Shown here: positions 12,519-24,773 of the stretch, in pieces
How positions within the stretch are numbered: position 1 is the stretch's first letter
How the letters are laid out: each line of letters opens with the position of its first letter
Program-made: the position numbers and the translations under genes
Source of the DNA: Termitomyces sp. T153
Lineage: Eukaryota; Basidiomycota; Agaricomycetes; Agaricales; Lyophyllaceae
NCBI GenBank assembly: GCA_018296165.2
Contig: JACKQL020000029.1
Location: 62,001 to 126,000, forward strand
Direction of reading: 5' to 3'
Length of the DNA: 64,000 nt
The notes under the pieces: model-generated
Seen by the model: only the letters and a program-made list of their open reading frames with translations
The model's database searches: none
What the model was told of the DNA's origin: nothing

Positions 12519-14651
12519 TGTCATGACCTGCTCCCTGGACCCCCAACATTGTTCCCAGCCCACTCATTCCCCTAGAGTCTCCCCCAATTCCCCACCAAAC
12601 TCCCCCAGCCCTTGTGCATTCCCCATGTCCACACTGAGTAACTCTGACGCTTCTCCAGCAAACTCCAATGGCCTCCTGACCTACTCCAACACCTTCTCCG
12701 CAGCCACCGACACTTTCCCTGAGCCCCTGGAACCCTCCCCCATTGTTCCTGGCCCAATCCTACACCTCCAACCCACTGCCCTAGTTTACCTGGCCTGCTC
12801 TGGAGCATCACAATGACCCCAGAGCAGCCTGCATTGATGTGCTCCTATGCTGCCTAGTGCCATGCAGGAAACCTAAAAAGAGGACCCAACACTAGTCACT
12901 AGATAGGGTAGCTGGCAGTAGGAAGTTAATAGTAAAGGGTGAGTTAGTAACCATCCCAGAGAACAAGAGTGAGTGCTGTGTTATAAGGTGAAGTTAAAAG
13001 GAGGTGCTATCGCTAGCTTAAGTCGCTAGTGACAGAAAGGGGAATGGGTAAAGGCAGAGAACATTGCTAAGACAAGAGCAAACTCTAAATGGTGGTAGGG
13101 GAGTGAGGGAGTGTAATAGAAAGGGGGAAACAGTAATAGGGAGACAGAATCAGGGAGATGAATGTAAACTAGTTGCTAGCCACAGTCGCTAGCATTGCTA
13201 AGTCAAGATAACACAAAGGGCACCTGTAGTTGGCACCACACTAGGTCAAAGTCAAAGTTGATAAGACTTGTTACTAAGTTGAAGTCAATGGCAAGTAAAG
13301 GAATAGAGTGAAGATAGAGGCAAAGTGAAATCTCAAGCTGGTAAGCTTAGAGATAGATGGATTTGGTTCAAGGGGGATCTATTTGATTTGATGATGAAGT
13401 GTCTATGTACAGGCAGTATTTATATGGTTCCAAAGTATAGTATGGGAAAGTAAGCAAATAGTTGCCACTAGCAACGGTGTCTGTCAATGTGTTTATGGTC
13501 CATACAAGGCATCAGTCTGTAACTAAGTGAAAAACTATAAGCAAAGTCTCTGAAGTGTAGATGCTGTTCAAGTATGTTGGTCAAGTCAACAAGGGGAATG
13601 ATAGCAAAAGGTATGTGTCTGGCAATATGTCCATATATGGTAAGAAAAAGCCATTTTGTTGCCAGAGTTGCTAGGATTGCTAAAGTCACTAAAAAAGGTC
13701 TCAGCCTTACAATTCTAGACCCAAGGTCCAGGCTCCACATGATATTCCTTGTGATTGATAAGTCTCATGGTTGCTAAAGTCCCATGCTAAGGCTACATTG
13801 GTCCAGACCTTGGGCTAGGCCCCACGTGCTAAATGTCATGACTTGTGCCAAATTTAAAATAGTCAGCTGCCACTAAGTCCAAAATGCCAAAAATGGTGCT
13901 CAGTGACAACTGGGTCTTATCAGCATTCCCAGCTGATCCCATCAGAATATCACCATGGCCCACCCCTTAATCGTATCTGACATCTGTTGACTCCATGCAG
14001 CTCCATCAAAACCTGCCGCCATCCCCACTGCCCTCCAGAGCTACCCAGTAGTCAGTATATAAGTTGTAGAATAACTCCTCATACTCTAGTTTTGATATTA
14101 CCTACATTAACTGGTTACTTGTGTCTCATGTTTCTTCCTGTCTCTGTTTCTATCCTTAGTCCTTTTCTCTGGCTCATTTCACCTTGTCTCCATCTCAACT
14201 CAACTGTCTCTATTCCCTTTGTTCCTCTAAAATCTCTCCATCTCCAATGTCAGTACAAACTCCATGCCCATGCTATGAACCCTGAACATTCCTAATGACA
14301 ACTCTGGACCTCGCTCTTCACTTGGCTCCAGAACCCATCAAGTCCTGATTGACTCCCCATCCAACTCCGGCTCTGCCCCCATCAGATGCAAAGCCTCCAC
14401 ATACCCCGCAGTCTATTTGTGCACCTACAAACTTGTACCTGACACCTGCCTGAACTGACGTCTAATATACTTGGTCTTAGACTTCCCCAGACCACTCTGG
14501 ACTTGCTCAGATCACTCCCCCTAGCTTCCCCTTGCAAGTCCCCACACTCTGTGTGAACCCTGGGGTGTTAGGTTATAAGTGCAGGACATCGCATCTGCCT
14601 AGTAAGGACTCACCCAGTGTAGCTGAGCCCTATAGTCAGCAGAACCTGACA
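12519..14651 (+). mobile_element. Solo LTR, family A, copy b, with a nested LTR
   Basis: Begins TGTCATGACCTGCTCCC and ends AACCTGACA. CCAAG at 12514-12518 and 14652-14656 is a perfect 5-bp target duplication. Removing the nested LTR (12835-13922) leaves about 1.04 kb, matching copy a. It starts only 23 bp after the end of copy a, yet has its own duplication, so these are two separate insertions. Confidence 0.8.
12835..13922 (+). mobile_element. Solo LTR, family B, CpG-depleted copy
   Basis: Termini are TGATG and ending ATCA. GCAT (12831-12834) and GCAT (13923-13926) flank it, or GCATT if the first T is shared. It matches 41511-42560 over the whole length. Many sites that are CG in that copy are TG or CA here, for example GCCGCC/GCTGCC and GTGCCG/GTGCCA. 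It interrupts family A copy b, so it inserted later. Confidence 0.8.
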
Positions 14652-15050
14652 CCAAGTTTAGGAGGTAGGCTTTCAAGTACTTTTTACTCTTTTGTGGCAA
14701 TTGTAAGGATGGGCCATTGCAATGCATAGCATGTCCAAGATCTTTGATCACACTAGCCCATCAATTTTATCTTTTTTACAATTTCATATATATAGCAAGT
14801 GTCATGTCTCTCAATCAACACTCTAATAGGTCAATGGCAGATAGGAAATGTACTATGACACATTGTAGCACAAAAATACTGATGATGTTACTGAATCAGT
14901 CATTCAGACAAGGCATTGTTTATATGAGACATATATGGCAAACAAATGACAATATAATGTTAATAACTATGTCAATGTCACCTTCTTTAAGGTTTATTTA
15001 GATCCAGACATACAATACTGCTGTAGGCATATTGTACAGGAGTATTGTAT
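14652..15050. other. No recognised feature
   Basis: AT-rich, low CG. A 94-aa plus-strand frame (14717-15001) has no motif. It lies between two family A LTR insertions. Confidence 0.4.
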
Positions 15051-16141
15051 TGTCAGATTCTGCTGACCATGGGGACTCAGCTTAACAGGGCAAATCCTAC
15101 TAGGCAGATATGATGTCCTGCACTTATAACCTAGCATTCTGGGGAGGTCCAGATGTCATATACTTGTGAGAGCAAGCTAAGGGGAGCAGTCCAAGCAGGT
15201 CTGGGGTGGTCTGGGGAATTCCAGATGTCATATACTTGTGAGAGCAAGCTAAGGGGAGCAGTCCAAGCAAGTCTGGGGTGGTCTGGAGAAGTCTAAGACA
15301 AGGTATAAGGAGGGTTAGGCTTGGGGGTGCATCAGGCACAAGTCTGGGAGCAGATACTGGGAGTGCAGAGCAATCAAGGGTCACACAAGCAATGGGAGAA
15401 GGACTGGAGTTTGATGGGCAATCAGATGGCATTGATGGGTTCTGGGGCCAAGCATGGAACAAGGTCTGGAGTTGGATAAGAATGTACAAGTCATAAAGAT
15501 AGGAACAGAGATATGCACAGAGATTGGAACAGAGTTAGAGTTGAAAGAGAATTATGCAATGTGAAAAGAACTGAGGCAGATGAGATGATATGGAGTTGAG
15601 GTGAGATGGAGACAAGAGAAAAATGGAATTGAGACAAGATAAGACTAGAACAAAATGGAATTGAGAGATATGAGACTAGAGGCAATGAGATGAAAGACAG
15701 AAACAGAGATAAAACCAGAAATGAAATGTAACAGACACAGATGTAAGTAGGTAATATCAAGACTACTGTAGCAGATATTACTCTATGACTCAATACTAAC
15801 TACTGAACCTTCTCTGGGGGCTGCAGATCTGATGGCAGGGATTATTGAGGCTGCATAGGTCTGGCAGGTGTTGGTTCTAATTGGGTGAGCCATGGTAACA
15901 TATAGGTGTGGGTCCATGATGTGTGCTGGAGTTCAGGGAAAGTGTCAGTGATACCTAGGGGTTTTGTGGGAAACAGGAGAGTGGTGGGGCCCACAGGGGA
16001 GGCATTAGAGTTAGCCAAGGAGCATCAGGGTTTGCTGGGGTGGGCAATAGTTGTGGTGGGTAGAGGGGGCATTGGAGGGTGCTGTGGGGATGTGGGGGTT
16101 GCTTGGGGAGAGGTCCAGAGGTCCAGAGATGGGTTGTGACA
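15051..16141 (-). mobile_element. Solo LTR, family A, copy c (reverse orientation)
   Basis: On the plus strand it begins TGTCAGATTCTGCTGACC and ends GGGTTGTGACA, the reverse complement of the family A ends. TGTAT at 15046-15050 and at 16142-16146 is a perfect 5-bp target duplication. A 72-bp internal segment is tandemly duplicated (15149-15220 and 15221-15292). Length is 1,091 bp. Confidence 0.8.
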
Positions 16142-16808
16142 TGTATGTCTCTGAAGAAAAATTAACCTTATAGAGATTTTTATTGCCATAGCATAAATCA
16201 AGACTTGAAAAAGTCTAACAGAATAACAAAAAATAGGCATGCAGGGAAATTCGAAAAAAGAAAAAGCTTAAGACTTGGATGGAGGGGTCAAAATAGTCAC
16301 AACTTTGCTAGTAAGAGAAGGCCCTAAAATATCCAATCATGTGGCTTCATTTTTTTGGTACCAGCAATGGTGTCCTTTAGAAGTAAGGAATGACTTGAAT
16401 GAGAGACATATTTTATGGCATGTCACAAAGTGTGATATTGAGCTGATTATATTCATACTGTCATTGCTAAGAAGTTACAGAGGTCACAATAGAAAATTAG
16501 CAGCTCAAATTCTTCTATCCACTATGGTGGCTCAAAAAACTGTCCCAATGTTTTATACTTGTTGAAAGATAGCATTGGCATGAAGAATTGGAAGTGTCTA
16601 AAATTCTGGTTAAATCATGTAAAATACTATGGCATCATAGCTACAGATTGCACCCAGGCCTATGTAATTTGAATCAAAACTGAGAGAGTAATGGCCATTT
16701 TGAAATCTTCACTCATTGGGACAGTTCTTTGAGCCTCTTTAATTTTGGGATTTAGTAATTTGTATGTTCTCCATTTGCTTTGATAACTGCTTGAATTTCT
16801 AGGCATGC
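16142..16808. other. No recognised feature
   Basis: Low-CG sequence between LTR copies c and d. Short frames on both strands (for example 16275-16565 plus, 96 aa) show no motif I recognise. It may be the remains of a DNA transposon, but nothing supports a family assignment. Confidence 0.35.
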
Positions 16809-17699
16809 TTTCATGACCCATTCCCAGACCTCTGGACCTCTCCCCAAGCAACCCCAACTTCCCCAGAGTACCCACCAATGCCCCCTTGACCTGCCCCAAC
16901 CTTCATTCACCTTCAGCACCCACCCCAGCAAACTCCAATGCTTTCTTGGCCAACTCTGATGCCTCCCCTGCAGGCCCCATCACTCTTCCAGCCCCCAATG
17001 AACTTCTGGATACCTCTGATGCTCCTTCTGAACCCTGGCATACATCATGAACCCACACCAATGTGTCACCATGACCTGCCAGCTCAGAACTCACACCTTT
17101 CAAACCTGCACAGCCCCAATGAGCCCTGTTATCAGACCCACAATCCCTGGAGGAGGTCTAGTAGTTAGTATTTAAGTTGTAGAGTAATATCAGCTATGGT
17201 TATCTTGATATTACTTATATTTGTGCCATGTTTCCATCTTGTCTCTAGTTTCTGTCTTGCTGTTCCAGTCTTGCCTTGTATTGTTCTCAATTTCATTTTA
17301 TTCTTGTTTCTATCTTGTCTCAACTCTATCTCATCTTGTTTATCTCAGTTTCCTCTCATGTGTGTCCTATGCTTGCCCTGGAACCCATAAACTCTGCCTA
17401 ATTGCCTATCAAACCCTAGTCCCACTCCCATTACTTGTGTGACCACAAGTTGCTCCACATTCCAAGCATCTGCTTCTGGACTTATACTTACCACCCTCCA
17501 TGCTCATCCCTTACTTTCACCTAGTCTTAGACTTCCCCAGACTTCTCCAGACTTGCTTGGACCACTTCTCCAGTTTATCCTTGCAAGTATTTAATGTCCA
17601 GAGCTCCCCGGAATACAGGTTATAAGTGCAGGACATCATGTCTGCCTAGTAAGGATTTGCCCAGTTAAGCTGAGCCTCCATAGTGAGTGGAACCTGACA
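16809..17699 (+). mobile_element. LTR, family A, copy d (degenerate)
   Basis: The 5' end is eroded (TTTCATGACCC for TGTCATGACC) and the 3' end reads GGAACCTGACA. Internal blocks match copies a, b and e, including AAGTGCAGGACATCATG and TGCCTAGTAAGGATTTG. No target duplication is visible. At about 890 bp it is shorter than the others. Gag-like sequence follows at 17.7 kb, so this copy may be the 5' LTR of a truncated element. Confidence 0.6.
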
Positions 17700-18300
17700 T
17701 AATATCATGACTTTACCTTACCCCACCTCCAATGTCTGCATATAATCCCACATACACTCCTACTAGTTACCTAACCAATGTCTATGTTAGGCTAGTACCT
17801 CAAACTTATTATGCCCCCATTCTATCCAGCCCCACCTGCAGATTGCTATGCTCCCTGGATCAGAGCCAAGCCTTTGATGCCCCTTCTATCAGTCAGAAAA
17901 TACCCCCAGAGTAGCAATGCCCTGTGTTGTACTCTGCTGAAGGGACTTACCTCCACATACACTCTGGAGGACTGCCTGGGATGCCAATGGCTGCATGGGC
18001 ACCCCTGGCTCCAACCAACTCAGCCTACCTTCCCCTGGTACATTACTATGCCTACCCTGTCTCTGCTATGGCCCTGGTCCCCCCAGAGCAGTTTAACAAC
18101 TCCTTCTCCTCTTGGCTCTGACTCTCCACTCAAGTTCTACCTTCTCCAAGACAGCAACAGGTTGAAGTCTACATCCAGCAGTGCAACAAAGTCCTCCATT
18201 CCCTCTGCATCTCTCCTGTGGAGTTTGCAAGGTGCACTTGCACCGCCAAATCAGAAATTGACAATTTCAATCAAACGCCCTCAGAATCCAACTTGATATC
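17700..18300 (+). pseudogene. Possible gag remnant after LTR copy d
   Basis: Just after the LTR end a plus-strand frame opens at 17732 (MSAYNPTYTPTSYLTN, Pro/Tyr rich). It continues with changes of frame through 17924-18121 (AAWAPLAPTNSAYLPL and further). Position and composition suit the start of a retroelement gag, but no capsid or zinc-knuckle motif was found. CG dinucleotides reappear near 18240, which may mark the element's broken edge. Confidence 0.3.
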
Positions 18301-18628
18301 CAGACCAGTCCCGAACCCGTTCTCATTGGGAGCTTCAACCCTTATGGCCAACACTGCTGGCTACAACTCGGTGACTTTCTAACAGCCTGTTTACATTTCT
18401 TTAGGATCGTTAGTGATTTTATTGGTAGTCAATTTTTTCGTCTACAGTTTTCGCTGCCGACTTGCAGTTTTCAGCAGATTGTAAATAGTTCTATTACTTT
18501 ACTTAGACTTTTCTACATTTCCAGCCTGTCTCTGGTCAGAGACACGCGTATCACTGTATGCATAGTTAATTACTTGTCAAACGATCTCATCGGGATGATA
18601 GTCGTACCTCCTATTCATGGACGGTGGT
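18301..18628. other. Downstream flank of the SDR gene
   Basis: AT-rich non-coding sequence with normal CG content. It contains TCTACAGTTTTCG followed by CTTGCAGTTTTC, a motif pair also seen near 21200-21230 and partly near 39660. No gene is seen. Confidence 0.35.
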
Positions 18629-19732
18629 CTAGATAACAGAGGGGTTGACTGCCACGTAGCCACCGTCAATTACTATTTCCTGGCCATTCGCATAACCTCC
18701 AGCACGCGACGCGAGGTAGACAGCGGTTCCAGCCATTTCTTGACCACTGCGCGATTCTTTTCAGCACCAAAACAACCTACAAAGGAGACAGCCGACTTAC
18801 GTTCCTGCCCGTTTCGCTGGAATACCGCAAACGCCTTTTCCTATTTTATCGACATCTTTGGGCTTAACCTCGTCAAATGTCATCTCTGACGCGTAAACAC
18901 CTGGCGCAATGGCGTTCACGCGTACGTTGACGCTCTTGAGCGCAAACTCGGTGGCGAGCATCTTTGTCAAGTGCGATCCGGCGGCCTTGGCGCTGTTGTA
19001 GCAGAACTGGGCACAATACACGGTGAGTCGGAAAACTAGTTGCCCGTGCAAGACGCACATGGTCCTGAGCGAGCTTGATGAGGCCGCTCATGCTGGTAAT
19101 GTTGATGACGACAGAGGAGTAACCAGATACATCGTTGGATCCCTTATCAAGAAGCCCCAAAAAAGCATTAGTGACAAAGAAGATGGCGAAGCTGTTGATC
19201 TTATAAAGATCGGCCCATCCCTCAAAGGACTCGTTCTCGAACAATGCCATTCCAAGTGTTTCCGCGTTCTTGTGCTGGGGCGCAGAAAGGTCATTGAAGA
19301 ATTTGGATGTGGGCCCGACTTGCCCAGCACTAAGTTAGATAGCATTAGTATCACGAAATCTTGGGTGGTCAATATGAAGACGAACTTATTGACGAGGATA
19401 TGAAGCTTTCCCTCCGTCTCCTCAATAAATTTCTTGCTCGCGATAATGCTCATTTTGTCTGTGACGTCCATCTGCAGCCTACGGGCTCGTCAATCCATCT
19501 GATAGCATATTGACCTCCTGAAATCATACGGGACAATCTCACCGCCAGACTTTTGCGTATTCCATGAGTCCGCAACCCTCTTGAGAATTTCCAAACGGCG
19601 TCCCGTAATGTATACTTTCGCGCCAGCAGCAGCGAGTCCCTGACTAATCAAGAGTCCGATACCCGTCCCGCCTCCAGTGACGACGGCGACGCGTCCAGTC
19701 AGATCGTTAATAGCTTGCGGGGCAAAAGACAT
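18629..19732 (-). CDS. Short-chain dehydrogenase/reductase (SDR), 296 aa
   Basis: Five exons on the minus strand: 19732-19530, 19478-19386, 19329-19059, 19006-18801, 18746-18629, with introns of 51-56 nt and GT..AG borders. The protein has the classical SDR signature: TGGGTGIG (residues 19-26) for NAD(P) binding, NNAG (98-101), a catalytic Ser near 178, and YNSAK with Tyr192 and Lys196. It ends with the family's VIDGG region. The family catalyses NAD(P)(H)-dependent redox of alcohols, ketones or sugars; the substrate cannot be told. The length is usual for classical SDRs and no signal peptide is seen, so it is probably cytosolic. The start has an SDR-like lead (DLTGRVAVVTG at 10-20). Exon joins are inferred from phase and family fit. 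Confidence 0.9.
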
Positions 19733-19890
19733 TGCGATAAGGGTAGATCAGAATTATTAAATGGGCAACACTGGACAACCATGGTAGAGGCACATGCATA
19801 TGTATAATCACAAGACCCTATTTGAGCCGACCTCGGGCCGCGGATGCGGAGATCGCGTTCTGGAAAGTTTTGCTCGTATTTATGTTGTAA
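19733..19890. promoter_or_regulatory. Upstream region of the SDR gene
   Basis: 158 bp between the SDR start codon and the left end of the 4.7 kb inverted-repeat element, with normal CG content. The promoter must lie here or inside the transposon. No clear TATA box was recognised. Confidence 0.4.
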
Positions 19891-20294
19891 GGGCCTGTTC
19901 GGGAATACAATATGATATTTCAACCGTCAAGGGCGCCCTCTGCGGCCGCAATGCCCGCTACTCTTTGCATATTAATTATTAATCTAAAGTAGTAAGGTAG
20001 AATAAATGATGATTGATCTTCTCGAATGGTAATACAATGTCTTGGACCTGAACAGTTACGACCGGGAAGCCAATGATCCAACCAAGACCAAGTGTGTTCC
20101 ATCTGAGCACGCAGTAACCACTGCCTGCCTACACACACGCGAGTGGTGTCTGTTGCATTCAAATGAGCGACTGACCCATCCTCTCGGGATACACCAGACT
20201 GGATAGCAACCTTCAATATAATGAGAATGACAAAGACAAGCAACTGCGAAGTATACCACACCATTGGATAACGTTTACAGATATAATACAGCAA

Positions 20295-22637
20295 TGCAGG
20301 GAAGCAAGATTGGAGGCCAAATGGCAGGATGAGAAGAGATCAAACTCAACACCCGGGTCGGCAAATCATCAATTAAATTGAGAGATAAATCATAACCAGA
20401 TAGAGTTGAAGGAAAACAAACTCGAACCCAATCAGCAATAGCTGTGTACACTCCAGTGATGCGAAATGTAAGTTTGATGCTGTCAATGATTAGATCAACT
20501 GATCAAAATTTCTATTCATAGTTATTTTGGAGGCTTTTAGTTACATGCCAACTCAATTAGAACTTCAATAGAAAAGTGATTTAATATTTTAATGATTTTA
20601 TTCCAAGCTTGAGATGGTCTTGCGCTAAAAAACGGGATCAACAGTATAATTACTATTCCCAAAGCAACTAATGCACTCGTAGGCCTAAGAATTCCACTCC
20701 CTGGGGAACTCCGAGCTGTGGTATGTAGTCTGCCTGCTTTTCTCCCTATTATCCCACCCTTTTTATACTCCATTGTCCATGCACAGACCAGTGTGTCCCA
20801 TGTGGTATTGTGCTGCGATAATTGGTGTCATTCCATTTATCCATGATTTTCATAGTTTTGCTCTTTCCTTTTCTACCCCTTCTTTTCCTATGGTTGGTGG
20901 TCATTTTCAGGACTTGATAGCATAGCGTAGGGATTTTAAATAGATGTGTTGCAGTAGGTGTTTTAATCATTGGAATCGTTGGCAGTTTATTGCAGTGTTC
21001 TGTCAGCCTTGATGGCTGATCTCGGGTTATGATCCGAGGTTGCCATCTTGGCCTGAGCCCTGCCACAGACTTGGCCCTTTGTCAGCTTTTTGATCTCCTT
21101 TGATCATTGTAACTCTGACATAGCTACTTTGGTTCAGCCATCTCTTTTGAAGTTACTTGGGGGGGCAGTACTTGATTTACAAGGTATGTCTTTCTCATCT
21201 ACAGTTTTCGACATTCAGCTTACAGTTTTTGGCCATTTGAATAGAAAGCATTTTTGTTAAACTCTCTTTAGTACTTTTTGCCAGTCCTCAATTTTGAGGC
21301 CAGCATATCACCAGATATAGCAAATTTGTCACCCATGTGCAAAAGAGAATCAATAATATCAAATCACAAGGGCTGACAGCACAAAAACAATCTAAATAGA
21401 TCAGTGAATCAACTCAGATAAAACACAAAGTGACATACGAGTTGAGAGTATATATTGTACTCAGGAGGATAGAAAAATCAACAGCATCTTTGCTGATGAT
21501 ATGAATGGTATGGGTATGATTTTCATCTTTCAAGGGACAAGAATGCCACATTGCTTTGAATACTGAGGAAAGTCTTGTAAAAACAGAAGCATGGATACAA
21601 AAGGTCAAATTCCCTATCAACAATACTAAGTTGCTATCAGAGAAAGAAACAGATTTGATTGTGGAGTGTATAGGATGGGTGCTGGGGAGGATGTAATGTG
21701 AAAGTAAAGGGAAAAGAGACATAGCATCAAAAGGATGAAGCAGTTTGAAATCTTTAATATTTGAACTGTTTAATGTTGAATCAAAATATGGATGTGGAAG
21801 GAAGAATGAAACATCCATCTTGAATAACATGGAACATTCACCTTTGAGGTACAAATGAAAGTAGAACACAGACCTGAGTGAGGGAAAGTAAGGACAGGGA
21901 AAATAAACAATTAAAAAAATAGATAGATTAACAAATAAAATTCCACAGAAATGGACAGACTGCCCAGATCAATGGTCCAGGCTACTTATCTGAATCAACT
22001 TTGAACTTTATTTTTGATTGGACCACTTTTGATTGGACCACAAGAACCCACTACTAAAGTAGCAGGAATTTTGATGCTGTATTGTCAACCATATTGTCAG
22101 TGCTCAGACTTATTTGTCCCTTGGCACCCCACATCCAAACAGTGTGACTTCCTAAACCAGTGCCTTCACTGTGGCCAGCTACCACCACACACTTATCACA
22201 GTCCAATCATGATTGACTGATGGATGATCCAGACACCTTCAGTGATATATGAAATGACCATTCATGTGTACCATCAAGGATGGGCTGAGTACCAATTTCT
22301 GTCTTTCCCTATGTTTTGGTGACTTCTAGAATTTCTTCTTCATGATGTAATGGTGATAAGACCCTATTCTTGCTGAGTACAGATTTCCATCTTTTTCTAT
22401 GTTTTGGCAACTTCTAGATTTTCTGGTTTCTAAAACTTTTGTCTCATATGGCCAAATTCATCTCTGCTCTGGCAATGTCATTTGAATATACAATGTCAAG
22501 ATGGCTCACAACAGTACTGGACTCAACAAAATGCTACTGAGAAGTGATTAAGAGGTATGTAGATTAAGTATATTTGTATACCAAGCATTATACAAATCAA
22601 TATATATACATATTTGTGTGAAATTGCAACACAACAT
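20295..22637. other. Interior of the TIR element, no gene recognised
   Basis: CG content falls from normal near the left end to nearly nil by 21 kb. Open frames at 20537-20773, 20749-21066 and 21414-21869 (minus) have biased composition and no motif. At 22250-22440 a pyrimidine-rich unit (CTATGTTTTGG.GACTTCTAG) is repeated and also resembles 8420-8500. Confidence 0.4.
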
Positions 22638-23784
22638 TATCACAACCTGTTCCCAGACCCTGGACCTCTCCCTCACAGCCCTATGGCATCCCAGAAGTAC
22701 CCACCAACACTCCCTCAAACTCCCCCAACCTTTGTTCACCCACAGTGCCCACTCCAGGTAACTCCAATGCTTCTTCAGCAAACTCTGATGGCCCCCTGGC
22801 TAACTCCAACACATTCCCCCACAGGCCTTGACACTTCCCCTTCCTCTCCTGAGCCCCTGGAACCCTCCCTCCACTGTTCCTGATGCTGGCATATGTCACT
22901 AGACTGTCACCCTGACTTACTTAACCAGCTCCAGAGCATCACAACAACCCTGGGGTGGCCCACATTCCCATCTGATTTCATCAGTATATCACTGCAGCCT
23001 GCCCCCTGATCACAACTGACACCCATTGACCCTACATGGCCCCAACAAGCCCTGCTGCCAGACCCACCACCCCAGAGCTGTCCCAGTAGTCAGTATATAA
23101 GTCATAGAGTAGTATCCTTTACTTTAGTCTTGATATTACCTATGTGCTGCTGATTGTTTCCTTGTGTTTCATGTTTCTCATTACATTTTCCCTTCTTTCA
23201 GTCTCCCAGTCTTATCTCAGTCTTCCAGTCTTGTCTTGTCTCTATCTCTGTTATTGTCTCATTATCATTTTGTATCTCCACTTCAATCTATCTTCATTCT
23301 CATCTCAATCTCACCTCAACTCCATCTCATCTCATTCAACTCTATTTCCTTTATTGTGCCCAAGTCCTTTCAGCTCTAATGCAGTTATGAACTCCATGCT
23401 TATGATTATGAATCTCAAACATTCATAAACCAACTCCAGACCTCACTATTTGTGCAGCCCTGAAACCCATCAACATCCATTGATCCCCCATCAGACTCTG
23501 GCCCTGCTCCCATCACTCACATAGCCTCCATTTGCCCCACATCATCAATACTCACCCCTGGACTTGTTCCTGGAACTTCCCCAAGCCCAACCCTTCCTTG
23601 TACCTTGTCTTAGACTTCTCCAGACCACTTTGGACTTGCTCAGACTGCTTCCTCTGGCTCACCCTCGCAAGTATCTGAAGTCTGGATCTCTCCAAAGCAC
23701 TAGGTTATCAATGCAAGACATTGCATCTGCCTAGTAAGGACTTGCCCAGTTAAGCTGAGCCCCTGTGGTCAGCAGAACCTGACA
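22638..23784 (+). mobile_element. Solo LTR, family A, copy e
   Basis: Starts TATCACAACCTGTTCCC (TGTCA eroded to TATCA) and ends GCAGAACCTGACA. It contains the family TATA-like GTCAGTATATAAG near 23091 and the GATATTACCT segment. No matching target duplication was seen. It lies inside the TIR element at 19891-24633, so it inserted into that element. Confidence 0.7.
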
Positions 23785-24773
23785 GATGTGATGTGATGTA
23801 CTGAGCAGATTTCGATACAATCAATGTCAAATCACTCATTGTCATGCTCTGACACTCTGTCTTTTGTATCTTCCACTTGACAACTTGAGATGCTTTGAAA
23901 TTATGGAAATAGGTTCTCATACATGTCTTAATGATTCATGGAAATTTTAGTACTGTGTCTCTCACTGATAATTGAATCTGAAACCATTTGAATCAACTTT
24001 CCTCCATCTTTCAACCCTGTTGGTCATATCATGATCCAGGGAGAGGCAAATCCCTTCATGTTCTTGGTAACCTATGTTGTACTAGTGTAAAGCTAATTTA
24101 TTCCTCAAAGGATCAGTGGCTCCATGTCCACAATCTCTTAGTATTCCAGATTTTGAAACACCCAACCATTTTGAAACCCCTAACATAAATGAGATTACTC
24201 CAAGCCTTTCCTGATAAGGCAAATGTATGGTAATCTTGCTTCCAATGGAGGGGACTATCATACAGAGTAGCACCAATCCCAATCAATTGAACAACATAGG
24301 CTGATACAAGAAGCAAACACTCAACTTTTGGGTCACCCTCGACCAGATTGTTCTGACACAACAACACATCCACCACACTCTAACTTAGTGTGGTGGTGTC
24401 TTATTGCATTGAATCCTGAATTCTGATGGATGAAAAGTATTGTCAATGTTTTTCTATCTACAATCTAATCAAAATTTTGAAACACCCAACTGATGATAGT
24501 ACACGACATGATGGCACGGCAACATCAATCAGTCACTGATGGTCACATTTCTGACAGGATAATACGCTCGGAAATATGGCATCAAAATATCATATTGTCA
24601 CTCATATTGTGTTCCCGATTCCCGAACAGGCTCTAAATATTTTAGAAAAGATGTTCGATAGTATGTTGCACACATGACATATATATAATTATAGGGGGGT
24701 AACGTATAACTGACTGGGGTATTCAGTAACACATGAATGGACACCGAATGTGCAATGAAATGTTGAGCATCGA

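Larger units (their letters stand above)
19891..24633. mobile_element. TIR element with 3-bp TAA duplication (PIF/Harbinger-like)
   Basis: The left end is GGGCCTGTTCGGGAA, two bases, then CAATATGATATTT (19891-19920). The right end, read in reverse from 24633, is GAGCCTGTTCGGGAA, about 20 extra bases, then CAATATGATATTT. TAA flanks both sides (19888-19890 and 24634-24636). A 3-bp TAA/TTA duplication and GGGCCTGTT-type ends are typical of PIF/Harbinger elements. No transposase was recognised inside. The interior holds a family A LTR (22638-23784) and low-CG repeats, so this copy is non-autonomous or gutted. A 124-aa minus-strand frame at 19920-20294 has a hydrophobic segment but no known motif. 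Confidence 0.65.

Noticed and set aside
19920..20294. 124-aa minus-strand frame with a hydrophobic segment
   Set aside because: No motif, no splice support, and it overlaps the TIR end; kept only as a note in the element entry.
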